A stretch of DNA of 64,000 nucleotides, from positions 248,001-312,000 of the forward strand of contig NZ_QNUL01000003.1 of assembly GCF_003383615.1 (NCBI RefSeq). Direction: 5' to 3'. Shown here in pieces: positions 43,984 through 52,796 of the stretch (its first letter is position 1; each line of letters starts with the position of its first letter). A program made the translations under genes and the position numbers. The notes under the pieces were generated by a model that did no database searches, was not told the DNA's origin, and saw nothing but the letters and a program-made list of their open reading frames with translations. Source of the stretch: Dyadobacter luteus (lineage in GTDB: Bacteria > Bacteroidota > Bacteroidia > Cytophagales > Spirosomataceae).

Positions 43984-46212
43984 TTAAACTGCATCCATTT
44001 CGGCAGTAGCCGTTGTCAATACCGGAAGACTGATAACCGCAACAGTTCCCCTCTCACCTTCCCGCTCTTCAATTGTGAAGTTGGCCGAAGTGTGGTACCG
44101 ATCATTAATCAGCTTGATTCTCTCCCTGATAGATTTCAAACCAATTGATTTTTCTTTGGTGCTATTGACGGCCATTTTTCGTGTATTACCATGCAGGCCG
44201 ACGCCGTTGTCGATAACTGTGATGATCAGAACCTTATCAAGCAACTGCATCGTTACTGAAATATGCCCGTCCTGTATGCCCGAGCCGACTATGCCGTGCA
44301 GAATAGCATTTTCTATCAAAGGTTGGATCAGCATGGGAGGTAAAAGAATGGTATTTAAAGACAAATTTTCGTCCTGTTTAAAACTATAGGTAAAGGAGTT
44401 GTTGTAGCGCATGGCTTCCAATTCCGTATACAGCTGCAATGCTTTCCACTCCTTGTCCGCTGAAACAAGACTTTTTATAGAATTTTCAAGAATTAACCTG
44501 CTCAGAGAAGCAAATTTCTGAATCAGTCTGGATGCCACTCTTTTATCATTATCCATGATATAGGACTCAATGGAATTGAGCACATTGAAAATAAAATGGG
44601 GATTCATCTGCGAACGAATCGCTCTCAATTCACTCTCCGAAAGCTGATATTGGTATTCCATTTTAAGTGTGTTTTGCTCAGCTTCCTGAAGTTGCAAGAT
44701 GTTGGCAAACTTTAATCTCCTGATTCTAGCATGATTCAACAAATAAATGAGGACCGATGCAAGACAGACAATGGCCAGAATACCATATAACCAGAGTTGC
44801 TGAATTTCAAGCTGACTTAGTTTTTGCTCCTGAGATAATGCATTCAATTTGCTTAATTGAAGCTTCTCATTATTTTTAGAAATTTGTAATTGTTTTTGCT
44901 TTTCTTCGCTGACCAGCTTTTCATTTTCCAATAGTGCATTTTGTAAATCTCTTTGCTGTATTCCCTTTTGTAATTCAGCATTATTAAGTGCAATTTGTAA
45001 TTGCTGTTGCTTCAATTGTCCCTCCGCAAGAGTTTGTTTTTGCTTGTAAACAGCTTCTGTTTTGTCAAATTCGTGCTGTATGCTCATGCGGGTAATTTCA
45101 TTTTTCTTCTCGTCACTACTGATACTGTCTCCCGTTTCTTTGTACAGTTTATAATGAAAAAATGCACTATCTGGTTTGTTGAGGGCAGTGTACACTTCAC
45201 TCAATCCGAGGTTAGCATCTCTTTTCAAATCCACAAGGTCCAGTTCTTTCGCAATTTTTAAAGCTTTAAAGGCATATGATTTGGCCTTTACATAATCATT
45301 CTTTTGAAAATAAGCATCTGAGTAATTTTGATAATTAAGTCCCAGACCTTTGGGGTTTTTAAGTATTTCATTTAGTTCGATAGCCTTAGAGCCATATTCC
45401 AGAGCCAGATCGGGCTGCTTCAGTTGCGCGTAGTAGGCAGATAAGTTTCCATTTTCGCGCGATCTGATTCGCATATTATTGATTGAATCACCTATCTGAA
45501 GTGCTGATTTACTGTATCTCACAGCTTCCGAAAGGTTCTTTTTTTTCATTTGGAGCACTGCCATATTGGTTAACGTATGCGCCTGGCCAATCATGTGCTT
45601 GTATTTTTGAAAAATAGGCAGCGATTTCTGATAATTGTTCATGGCCAGGTCATAGTCACGTAATTCAGTATGAACAATACCAATGTTCATTAACGTAATT
45701 GCAACATTCAACTCATTTTGTAAAGATTCATGCTTTTTGAGCGCTTGCAGAAAGTATTTCAGCGCCTCCGACATTTTACCCTGACTCATGTAGGCGGTAC
45801 CAATATTTCCCAGCGATGCGGCGATTCCTACATTATAATGGATAGTTTCATCCCATAAAATTCCGGCGCTGTACGCATCTATGGCCTCCTGAAATCTTGC
45901 AAGAAAAGAATATATATTTCCCTTTGCCCGGTAAGCATCAGATACCAATACTTTGTTTTTCAGTTTATTTTGAAAGGAAAGAACCTCATCCGGATAAGCA
46001 AGCGCCATTTCCGGATCCTGCTGCAGGTAATTCAGCGAAAGGTTAAGCAGTAATTGCGCTCTCTTGTCATCCTGAGCAGGATGATTTTTCAGAATCCGGG
46101 AAAGGGAATCTACCTTACTGTTTTGCGCATAGCAAACCACACCTTCAAACTGAAAAAGAAATCCAAATAAAAAAAGCAGACTTTTCAGAAAAATACTTAA
46201 CCAATACTTCAT
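43984..46212 (-). CDS. TPR-containing LytS-type sensor histidine kinase
   Basis: 742 residues. A signal/anchor segment is followed by about eight TPR repeats (residues about 60-340; SLGNIGTAYMSQGKMSEALK, HTLTNMAVLQMKKKNLSEAV). Then comes a long coiled-coil rich in Gln/Glu (340-465), a membrane helix (LWLYGILAIVCLASVLIYLL) and a His_kinase domain (PF06580) with His539 in QMNPHFIFNVLNSIE. The C-terminus is the ATPase part (VIDNGVGLH, GLKSIRERIKLIN). This type senses through its TPR part and partners with LytTR regulators; a LytTR gene lies about 1.2 kb away on the opposite strand. The signal is unknown. Confidence 0.9.
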   Translation of the reverse strand: MKYWLSIFLKSLLFLFGFLFQFEGVVCYAQNSKVDSLSRILKNHPAQDDKRAQLLLNLSLNYLQQDPEMALAYPDEVLSFQNKLKNKVLVSDAYRAKGNIYSFLARFQEAIDAYSAGILWDETIHYNVGIAASLGNIGTAYMSQGKMSEALKYFLQALKKHESLQNELNVAITLMNIGIVHTELRDYDLAMNNYQKSLPIFQKYKHMIGQAHTLTNMAVLQMKKKNLSEAVRYSKSALQIGDSINNMRIRSRENGNLSAYYAQLKQPDLALEYGSKAIELNEILKNPKGLGLNYQNYSDAYFQKNDYVKAKSYAFKALKIAKELDLVDLKRDANLGLSEVYTALNKPDSAFFHYKLYKETGDSISSDEKKNEITRMSIQHEFDKTEAVYKQKQTLAEGQLKQQQLQIALNNAELQKGIQQRDLQNALLENEKLVSEEKQKQLQISKNNEKLQLSKLNALSQEQKLSQLEIQQLWLYGILAIVCLASVLIYLLNHARIRRLKFANILQLQEAEQNTLKMEYQYQLSESELRAIRSQMNPHFIFNVLNSIESYIMDNDKRVASRLIQKFASLSRLILENSIKSLVSADKEWKALQLYTELEAMRYNNSFTYSFKQDENLSLNTILLPPMLIQPLIENAILHGIVGSGIQDGHISVTMQLLDKVLIITVIDNGVGLHGNTRKMAVNSTKEKSIGLKSIRERIKLINDRYHTSANFTIEEREGERGTVAVISLPVLTTATAEMDAV

Positions 46213-46596
46213 TGATCCGGATCGTTACATACATGATTTTACGAGCATTAAAGTTACATATTCGTTAACACAAACTTTGACCCTTAACTAAGTTATACTG
46301 CCATCTCACTGGTTCAAAGTGCCCATTCGCTCAACCCCATTTTGAATGCATAAAATCTGGTTTGATCAGGGCCGGATATGGTGCTTTCTGTATCTGCTGA
46401 GTCTGCCCCGTTTCATTTTCAAGCTCGCTCATTCTAATGTGTCATTCACTAGTTAATGCCCGGGCTCCAATCAATATGACCGAATGTTCCTCTGAAAGCT
46501 TCATAAGTTTGATTCACCGGATCGCAAGCAGTGACACGGTGAATATTTCAATCACTCTTTCCACTCAACTATAGTTTCACACAAAAAAGCACTATC
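46213..46596. other. Intergenic region between the kinase and the small lipoprotein
   Basis: 384 bp, divergent promoters expected. One possible operator is the inverted repeat TTCACCG (46513-46519) / CGGTGAA (46537-46543), 54 bp before the lipoprotein ATG. TTTG with TAACTTTA at 14 bp occurs on the minus side but has poor spacing. No gene or RNA was recognised. Confidence 0.4.
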
Positions 46597-47259
46597 ATGA
46601 AAAATCTGATTCACATCTGCACAATCTTTCCTTTGCTGTTTATTTTACTTGGCAGCTGTAAGGAAAAGTCTGCAACTCCTGTAGACACCACCGTATCCAT
46701 CGCCGAAATGGTTGACTATTATATTGTGGCAGAAGTTAGAAACATTGACCGAAAATTATACGTTTTATCCTTCGCAAAAGATGGTAACATTGTCAAGGCA
46801 AGTGCACACGTACGTGGAGGATTAAGGATCCAGGAAGCTAATTTGGACAATGGTACTTTTAAGTTCGACCACAATTCCGATGGTGCGCTTGTTTTCACAT
46901 TTTCCCTGGAAAAAGATGCCAATGGAAAAATGAGACTAAAATCGTATGATTTAATAAAGAACGGCATCGGGAATAATATGAGCCATGCTCTCGTCGTAAA
47001 AAAATCAGAGGTCACACCGATTCTGAACAAATCATTTTGGGTTAAAACACTCGGTTTTAAGTTGGTTACGGAAGAGAATCGTGACGTGTTACAATGGATT
47101 GATGGTAAACGGTATGCCGCATACAAACTGGACAACTACGGTTTCAAAACCAATCAGGACGAATTCATGGGAATTATGGTCCCTTCATGGACAAGTCATA
47201 CTTCACCTGTGATGCTGATCGAATCAGGAGATCAGGTTACGATAGGAACAACAGAATGA
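46597..47259 (+). CDS. Small lipoprotein of unknown function
   Basis: 220 residues. The lipobox LFILLGSCKEKS predicts a lipoprotein. The body is beta-rich with alternating hydrophobics (YYIVAEVRNIDRKLYVLSFA, GALVFTFSLEKDANGKMRLK, PVMLIESGDQVTIGTTE) and no motif I recognise. It lies between the genes of the LytS-type kinase and the LytTR regulator, which suggests it is a target or signal input of that system, though this is only position. Followed by a hairpin. Confidence 0.6.
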   Translation: MKNLIHICTIFPLLFILLGSCKEKSATPVDTTVSIAEMVDYYIVAEVRNIDRKLYVLSFAKDGNIVKASAHVRGGLRIQEANLDNGTFKFDHNSDGALVFTFSLEKDANGKMRLKSYDLIKNGIGNNMSHALVVKKSEVTPILNKSFWVKTLGFKLVTEENRDVLQWIDGKRYAAYKLDNYGFKTNQDEFMGIMVPSWTSHTSPVMLIESGDQVTIGTTE

Positions 47260-47272
47260 GACACGCAAACAG

Positions 47273-47304
47273 GTCGGAGGCAATCCACTCCGGATACCTC
47301 CGAC
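47273..47304 (+). terminator. Possible terminator after the small lipoprotein gene
   Basis: GTCGGAGG (47273-47280) and CCTCCGAC (47297-47304) form a perfect 8-bp stem with a 16-base loop, 14 bp after the stop codon. No T-run follows, so confidence is moderate. Confidence 0.4.
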
Positions 47305-47429
47305 AATAAGCACTACTTTGCCTTGCATGCATGAGGTGACTGGCCGATCCTGAAAATCTTCATTTGATCATGCAGCGATTAACTTGCCTGCGAAGAATAA
47401 AAAAACGAAATTGAACAAAAAAGCGAACG

Positions 47430-48152
47430 ATGTTACGAGCTGCAATTTTAGATGACGAAATAAGAGGAAGTAAGATTCTGGCGCATAAACTTGCGATATT
47501 TGAAGATGAATTGCAGGTTGCAGGCATTTTCAACGAGCCCGTGCCTGCTGCAGATCTGATTGCCGGTCTGAATATCGACGTACTTTTTCTGGATGTTGAG
47601 ATGCCGTTACTCAATGGATTTCAATTTCTGGAACGCTTGGGCAGTTTTGATTTTGAGGTAATATTTACCACCGCCTACGATAGTTACACTTTGGAAGCTT
47701 TGCGATTGAGCGCTGTTGATTATTTGCTTAAACCCATTGACGAGGACGACTTGCAAACTGCAATTATCCGCTTGAAAAAACGGGTAACTGAAAAAGCAAA
47801 GTATAAAGTGATCAAGGCAGAGAAAAAACCAAATAACCGTTTGGCTCTACCCACCGCTGAGGGCGTATATATTGTCGATAAAGCCAATATCATCAGAGTA
47901 GAAGCTATGAGTAATTATAGCGTGTTCATGCTTACGGATACCAGAAAGATCATCGTTTCTAAAACCCTGAAAGAATTTGAGCCTGTTCTGGATGACGTCA
48001 GCTTTATGAGAATCAACAGATCAGTGATTGTCAATCTGGATTTTGTTGTGAAATACCGCAAAGGGGACGGAGGTACACTTGAATTATCTGATGGTTCTGA
48101 AATTGAGGTTTCTCCCCAGAAAAAAGAAGCGCTTTTATTCAGGCTGTTCTAG
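47430..48152 (+). CDS. LytTR-family response regulator
   Basis: 240 residues. The receiver domain begins MLRAAILDDEIRGSKIL, has the phosphorylation site Asp55 (VLFLDVEMPLLNGFQFLE) and the conserved Lys in YLLKPIDEDD. The C-terminal LytTR DNA-binding domain has LALPTAEGVYIVDKANIIRV, NYSVFMLTDTRKIIVSKTL and FMRINRSVIVNLDFVVKYRK. It pairs most likely with the TPR-LytS-type kinase encoded on the opposite strand 1.2 kb away. Its targets could be the surface-protein genes that follow (48440-62049), because they are the next same-direction genes. Confidence 0.93.
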   Translation: MLRAAILDDEIRGSKILAHKLAIFEDELQVAGIFNEPVPAADLIAGLNIDVLFLDVEMPLLNGFQFLERLGSFDFEVIFTTAYDSYTLEALRLSAVDYLLKPIDEDDLQTAIIRLKKRVTEKAKYKVIKAEKKPNNRLALPTAEGVYIVDKANIIRVEAMSNYSVFMLTDTRKIIVSKTLKEFEPVLDDVSFMRINRSVIVNLDFVVKYRKGDGGTLELSDGSEIEVSPQKKEALLFRLF

Positions 48153-48439
48153 CTTAACCCCACCTGCCAAACATACATCGTTCACAAATACAACATTCAG
48201 AGATTTAGTCTGAAAGGCTATCTACATTCCCTTTTTTCTGTTTGTACTTAGATCCTGTTCCTTTTTTCAAGAGAAGTCTGTATTGCTCGATTTTGATATT
48301 CTGCTCTCCCATTCACCCGGGATTCGGATGTAAGCTATTGCTCAGTTCAGAGATGTAATTGTTTCCGGAACTCAATGATTAATCCTTCCCGATACATACA
48401 CACAAAAGTCTTTTCAAACCTTAAAAAACCAGACGAGCT
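48153..48439. other. Intergenic leader before the T9SS-sorted protein
   Basis: 287 bp, no gene seen. No clear -7 box could be matched near the ATG at 48440. Possible place for LytTR regulator binding, not resolved. Confidence 0.35.
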
Positions 48440-50869
48440 ATGAAAAAGTTATCTGTTTCAGCATACTTACTCCTGCTATTCTGTATTACACATCCGGCGG
48501 TTTTCGCACAGCCCTATATGTCTCCCGCCGGTGTCTCTTCCGGCCTTTTTGCCTGGTATGACGGCAAGTCTTTTGACAATACCACTCAAAAGTGGAATCC
48601 GCGTTTCGGAAGCACATCACTGGAACGTTTTGCTCTGGCTACAAGTCCAGGTCTGTTTGCGAAGGAAGATCACACTGCCGGATACAATAAAACTGTCAGC
48701 ATGGACAGAGCCGGAGTAAGGGCAAAACTACTCCCTGACGATGTAAATGCTTCCTACACAGTCTTTGCTGTCAGCAGGCGATATGGATATTCTTATTCTG
48801 GTCTTCCCTATAAACCGGTAACATGGGGATTTGGAGGACAATCTGCTTATCCGGGTTTCCTGGAGGGCAACGGGGATGAAAAAAACCAGTTTTTAAACTC
48901 TGTGAACCGAAGAGAGGATTTTAATTCCGTACAGGCACTGGAATACGGATGGACCATTTCTTCTCTCAATTTTGCCTATGGGTACGACCAAAGAAACGAG
49001 CCTAAAGTAGCTGCTCTGAATGGTGAATTTACACAAATTGATGCCGGAGGCATATTGCCATTCAGCAATGGCTGGGTGTATTTGGGCTGTAATGCTGCAT
49101 TTCCTCCCGGCTCCGGAGGCGGCGAACATCACGATTTTGCTGAGTTTATTGTTTATAACCGTAAACTGTCAGTGGAAGAACGGCATCGTGTGCACACTTA
49201 CCTTTCCTTAAAATATTCCATACCTCTGCTTATTGATCCCATCATTGGAAGCCGGGTAACGCTGGATGGGATGACCGATCTTTGGGACACGACGAAAGGG
49301 TATAACCATCACGTGATTGGGATAGGCAGGTCGTCAACAGCATCCCTTGATGCCCGTCTAAGCTATAATGGAAGTTACGGCCCTGATCCCGTTCTTAGTA
49401 CAATTGCCGAAGAGAAAAGTCCGGTTTCTTCAAACGAATCGTTTTTACTGATCGGAGATAAAGGAACGTATCATGACTATGCAAATAACGACAACACTAT
49501 GGCCATCCCCGGAGGAACGCGCCTGAAACGGGTCTGGCGTGTTCAGAATCACGGCGTGTCCGACTCAATCCGATTGGCTATTGCTTCAGGAGCAGTGCCC
49601 GGCGGTGCCCAATCATTTGATCCATGCGCACCGGCACGTCTGCTGATCAGTACCGATTCCACTTTTTCAACTTATACAGCCGTTAAGCTCATTCCCGCCA
49701 TTCTTTATGGGACTACAACACCTCCGCTTTTTTCCAGTTTTCAGGTAAAAACAAAGCTGCCACAAGGCGAATCTTATTTTACTTACGCAGCAATAAACAG
49801 CCCGGGAACACCTGCTGCAACGGAAGAAACCACTGCGACGACCCGCTACGATGCCTGTGCGGATAACGAAGGATTCCATTATTTTGTTGACCAGCAAGAC
49901 CGCCCCGTTTTCGCAATAAAGGGACTTTCTGCCGCTGACTTGAAATTGTTTAAGCTTAAAATCGCAATACGTATGCTTGATCACACGCCAGCGGTTTCCA
50001 ATGGATCGACAAGGTCTGCAATGATGAAACGGCTTTTGTCCGTCAATACCTCAGGATTTGCGCTGAATACACAGCCCACCATTCGGTATTATTACAAACC
50101 GGAAGAACTCACGGAAACAGAAACCGCGGGAGGGACAGGATTTTGGTTTAAAAAAGAAGCTACAGCTGATCAAACAATTACAGATTTCTCGTCGGATGGC
50201 ATCCTGGAACCGGGAACATTTACTATCCTGACAGAAACAAAAGGTACCCAAAACGGAACTGCGTATATAGAGTTCAGTAACCTGCAATCCTTCTCCACTT
50301 TCGGCTATATTTCTTCCTCATCCGCACTACCTGTGAAGCTCATTGGTTTTAACGCGGTACCTAAAAAACAATCTACCCATTTGACCTGGCAAACATCCTC
50401 AGAACTCAATGCGAGTCATTTTGACATACAGAGAAGAACAAATTCACAAAACTGGCAATCTATTGCGGAGATAAAAGCAGCGGGGACAACAACAGAAACA
50501 ATAAAATACAGCTACACAGACAGCAATACATCAGGCTCTCTAACCTATTACAGACTTAAGATGGTTGATCTGGACGGTTCTCTGAATTACAGCCGGATCA
50601 TGTCTGTATCGACAGAAGCCCTCAATGAGATCTCGCTTTTCCCTAATCCAGCTTCAGGTAATACGATTCGTTTAAAATTTGATTCTGCCCCGTACACTGA
50701 TCCGGATCATATTAATTTCCTTGATGCCCAAGGTACCAGTGTTTTAAAAATTAGTAAAAATTTGTCGACCGACCTGGACATAAGTCAACTACAACCAGGA
50801 CATTACACCGTTGTAATTACTATGAAAAACGGGGAAGCTATGACCAGGAAACTGGTTTTAGTCCGATAA
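48440..50869 (+). CDS. Secreted protein with type IX secretion C-terminal domain
   Basis: 809 residues with a signal peptide (VSAYLLLLFCITHPAVFAQ). Residues about 25-240 form a LamG/concanavalin-like region in the style of Bacteroidota cell-surface proteins (GLFAWYDGKSFD, VYLGCNAAFPPGSGGGEHHD, EFIVYNRKLSVEERHRVHTY). Later comes the standard pre-CTD module (LPVKLIGFNAVPKKQSTHLT, YYRLKMVDLDGSLNYSRIM). The final 75 residues are a T9SS type A sorting domain (SLFPNPASGN ... GHYTVVITMKNGEAMTRKLV). It should be exported over the outer membrane by the type IX system and cut near the CTD. Biological role unknown; adhesin or matrix protein is likely. Confidence 0.88.
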   Translation: MKKLSVSAYLLLLFCITHPAVFAQPYMSPAGVSSGLFAWYDGKSFDNTTQKWNPRFGSTSLERFALATSPGLFAKEDHTAGYNKTVSMDRAGVRAKLLPDDVNASYTVFAVSRRYGYSYSGLPYKPVTWGFGGQSAYPGFLEGNGDEKNQFLNSVNRREDFNSVQALEYGWTISSLNFAYGYDQRNEPKVAALNGEFTQIDAGGILPFSNGWVYLGCNAAFPPGSGGGEHHDFAEFIVYNRKLSVEERHRVHTYLSLKYSIPLLIDPIIGSRVTLDGMTDLWDTTKGYNHHVIGIGRSSTASLDARLSYNGSYGPDPVLSTIAEEKSPVSSNESFLLIGDKGTYHDYANNDNTMAIPGGTRLKRVWRVQNHGVSDSIRLAIASGAVPGGAQSFDPCAPARLLISTDSTFSTYTAVKLIPAILYGTTTPPLFSSFQVKTKLPQGESYFTYAAINSPGTPAATEETTATTRYDACADNEGFHYFVDQQDRPVFAIKGLSAADLKLFKLKIAIRMLDHTPAVSNGSTRSAMMKRLLSVNTSGFALNTQPTIRYYYKPEELTETETAGGTGFWFKKEATADQTITDFSSDGILEPGTFTILTETKGTQNGTAYIEFSNLQSFSTFGYISSSSALPVKLIGFNAVPKKQSTHLTWQTSSELNASHFDIQRRTNSQNWQSIAEIKAAGTTTETIKYSYTDSNTSGSLTYYRLKMVDLDGSLNYSRIMSVSTEALNEISLFPNPASGNTIRLKFDSAPYTDPDHINFLDAQGTSVLKISKNLSTDLDISQLQPGHYTVVITMKNGEAMTRKLVLVR

Positions 50870-51082
50870 AAGCAAGTACAATATGCTGAGGCAACATCAG
50901 TCATTTTCCCGGAAGGATATTCCCTTTCACTCACAGCGATACTCAGTTCGCTAAGTAAAATGTGCTCTTCAATCATTGTGTCAAAATAGCATCTGTCAGA
51001 AGTATAAGTTTAAGTCAGGAATCGCTCGCAGGTGGTCAGTCATGAATCATAGTCAGACCCTGCCAGTTGGAAAGAAATATCA

Positions 51083-52792
51083 ATGAATAAGGCTAAACCG
51101 GTTATTATGAAACTTTATTTACCTATTCTGCTTTTGATGACCTGGCTGTCGGCGATTCCCGTGGCAGCGCAGGATATATCAACCATTGCAACTCAGAAAC
51201 CATTCGCTGTCAGCGGTGCCCTGGATATGCGGTTAATTGGCTATCAGTCCAAAGGAATTCCAGCTCGCAGAAGTCCGCTGTCATGGGTGATCTCAGGAAG
51301 CCCCACCATTTCACTCTACGGAATCCGTATTCCTGTTTCCTTTACTTTCTCTGAACAGGAACGCTCTTTCAGTCAACCATTCAATCAGTTCGGACTCAGT
51401 CCAACTTATAAATGGGCGACATTACACGCAGGCTACCGCAACATCAGCTTCTCACCCTACACGCTCGCAGGCCATACGATGCTGGGAGCAGGCATAGAAT
51501 TGAATCCGGGAAAACTCCGTTTCGGACTAATGACAGGCAGATTAAACCGCGCTATCACCGTTGATACCACAACCGGAGCTATACGTCCATACAGTTTTTC
51601 AAGATTTGGGACGGCTGTCAAACTGGGTTACGGAACCGAGAGAAATTACTTCGACCTGAGTTTTTTACAGGCAAAAGACCGCGAAAAAGATTTTAATATC
51701 AACCCCGATTCGGCACGAATAAGACCAGCAGCCAACGCGGTACTGGGGACCAGTTTTAAAATCAGTGTGCTCAAAAACTTTCAGGTGTTCGGTGATGGAG
51801 GAATAAGTGTTTTCACACGGGATAGCAGGTCGGATCTGGAGGTCGAAATCGATTCGTCGAGGAAATTTCTGAGAAGCGTATCTGATGTTTTGAAAGTAAA
51901 CGGGACGACTGAATATTATACAGCCTACAACGCCGGAGCTGGCTACACAGGTAAGTATTTTACTTTAAAACTGATTTACAAATACGTTGACCCTAACTTC
52001 CAGTCGATGGGAGCGTACTTTTTCCAGGACGATGTAAAAAACCTTACACTCAACCCTTCATTCAATGCATTAAAAGGGAAGCTGCGTTTTGCGGGCAGTA
52101 TCGGGATTCAGATGGACAACGTAAAAAAACAGAAAAATGCTACCACAAGTCGAGTCATCGGACTGGCTAATCTCTCCTGGGATATCAGTGACAGGCTGGG
52201 GCTGGATGCCAACTATGCCAATTATACTTCCAATGCGGAGCCCACAGTCGCCCTGGTAGAGAACCGGTATTTGCTGGCGCAAACCAACAGCAACATATCC
52301 GTCACGCCAAGACTTATATTACCAGGTAAAAAAATGACTCAGGTACTCATTTTGTCCTACAATATGAGTAGTCTGAAAGATCTGAACAAGGATACGCTTC
52401 AGGCAGCTAACATACTTTCACAGGTTATTTTTCTCAACCACAACCTGACAATCAACAGCTTGGGACTCAACATCAGTTCAGGACTGAATTATACCTCCAA
52501 CGAACTTGCCGCCGGAAACATCCGCAACTACAGCGCAAACCTTGGTTTTTCCAAGGCTTTTTTCAAGAACAAACTGGCCATCAGTACCAGCAATAGTTAC
52601 ATCATGACCAAACCGATACAAGGCGATGGAAGAATCCTCAACCTGGGAGGTAACCTTGCTTATATCCCGATGAAAGGACATCGCGTTGCGCTGCGGATTA
52701 ATGCGATGAATAATAGTTTGACATACGCTGACAGAGAACCATTGCAATACTCGGAACTGACAGGAGAACTGGGCTATACTTTTAATTTTTGA
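51083..52792 (+). CDS. Outer-membrane beta-barrel protein of the surface cluster
   Basis: 569 residues with a signal peptide (LPILLLMTWLSAIPVAAQ); an ATG at 51107 (MKLYLPILL) is an equally good start. The mature part is rich in alternating aromatic and polar residues (YKWATLHAGYRNISFSPYTL, GYGTERNYFDLSFLQAKDRE, YKYVDPNFQSMGAYFFQDD) and ends LTGELGYTFNF, with terminal Phe as in outer-membrane barrels. It has no TonB plug or STN domain. I do not recognise a named family. It is followed after 4 bp by the 1950-residue surface protein gene, so the two probably work together, for instance as exit pore or anchor. This is inference from gene order. Confidence 0.75.
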   Translation: MNKAKPVIMKLYLPILLLMTWLSAIPVAAQDISTIATQKPFAVSGALDMRLIGYQSKGIPARRSPLSWVISGSPTISLYGIRIPVSFTFSEQERSFSQPFNQFGLSPTYKWATLHAGYRNISFSPYTLAGHTMLGAGIELNPGKLRFGLMTGRLNRAITVDTTTGAIRPYSFSRFGTAVKLGYGTERNYFDLSFLQAKDREKDFNINPDSARIRPAANAVLGTSFKISVLKNFQVFGDGGISVFTRDSRSDLEVEIDSSRKFLRSVSDVLKVNGTTEYYTAYNAGAGYTGKYFTLKLIYKYVDPNFQSMGAYFFQDDVKNLTLNPSFNALKGKLRFAGSIGIQMDNVKKQKNATTSRVIGLANLSWDISDRLGLDANYANYTSNAEPTVALVENRYLLAQTNSNISVTPRLILPGKKMTQVLILSYNMSSLKDLNKDTLQAANILSQVIFLNHNLTINSLGLNISSGLNYTSNELAAGNIRNYSANLGFSKAFFKNKLAISTSNSYIMTKPIQGDGRILNLGGNLAYIPMKGHRVALRINAMNNSLTYADREPLQYSELTGELGYTFNF

Positions 52793-52796
52793 TATT

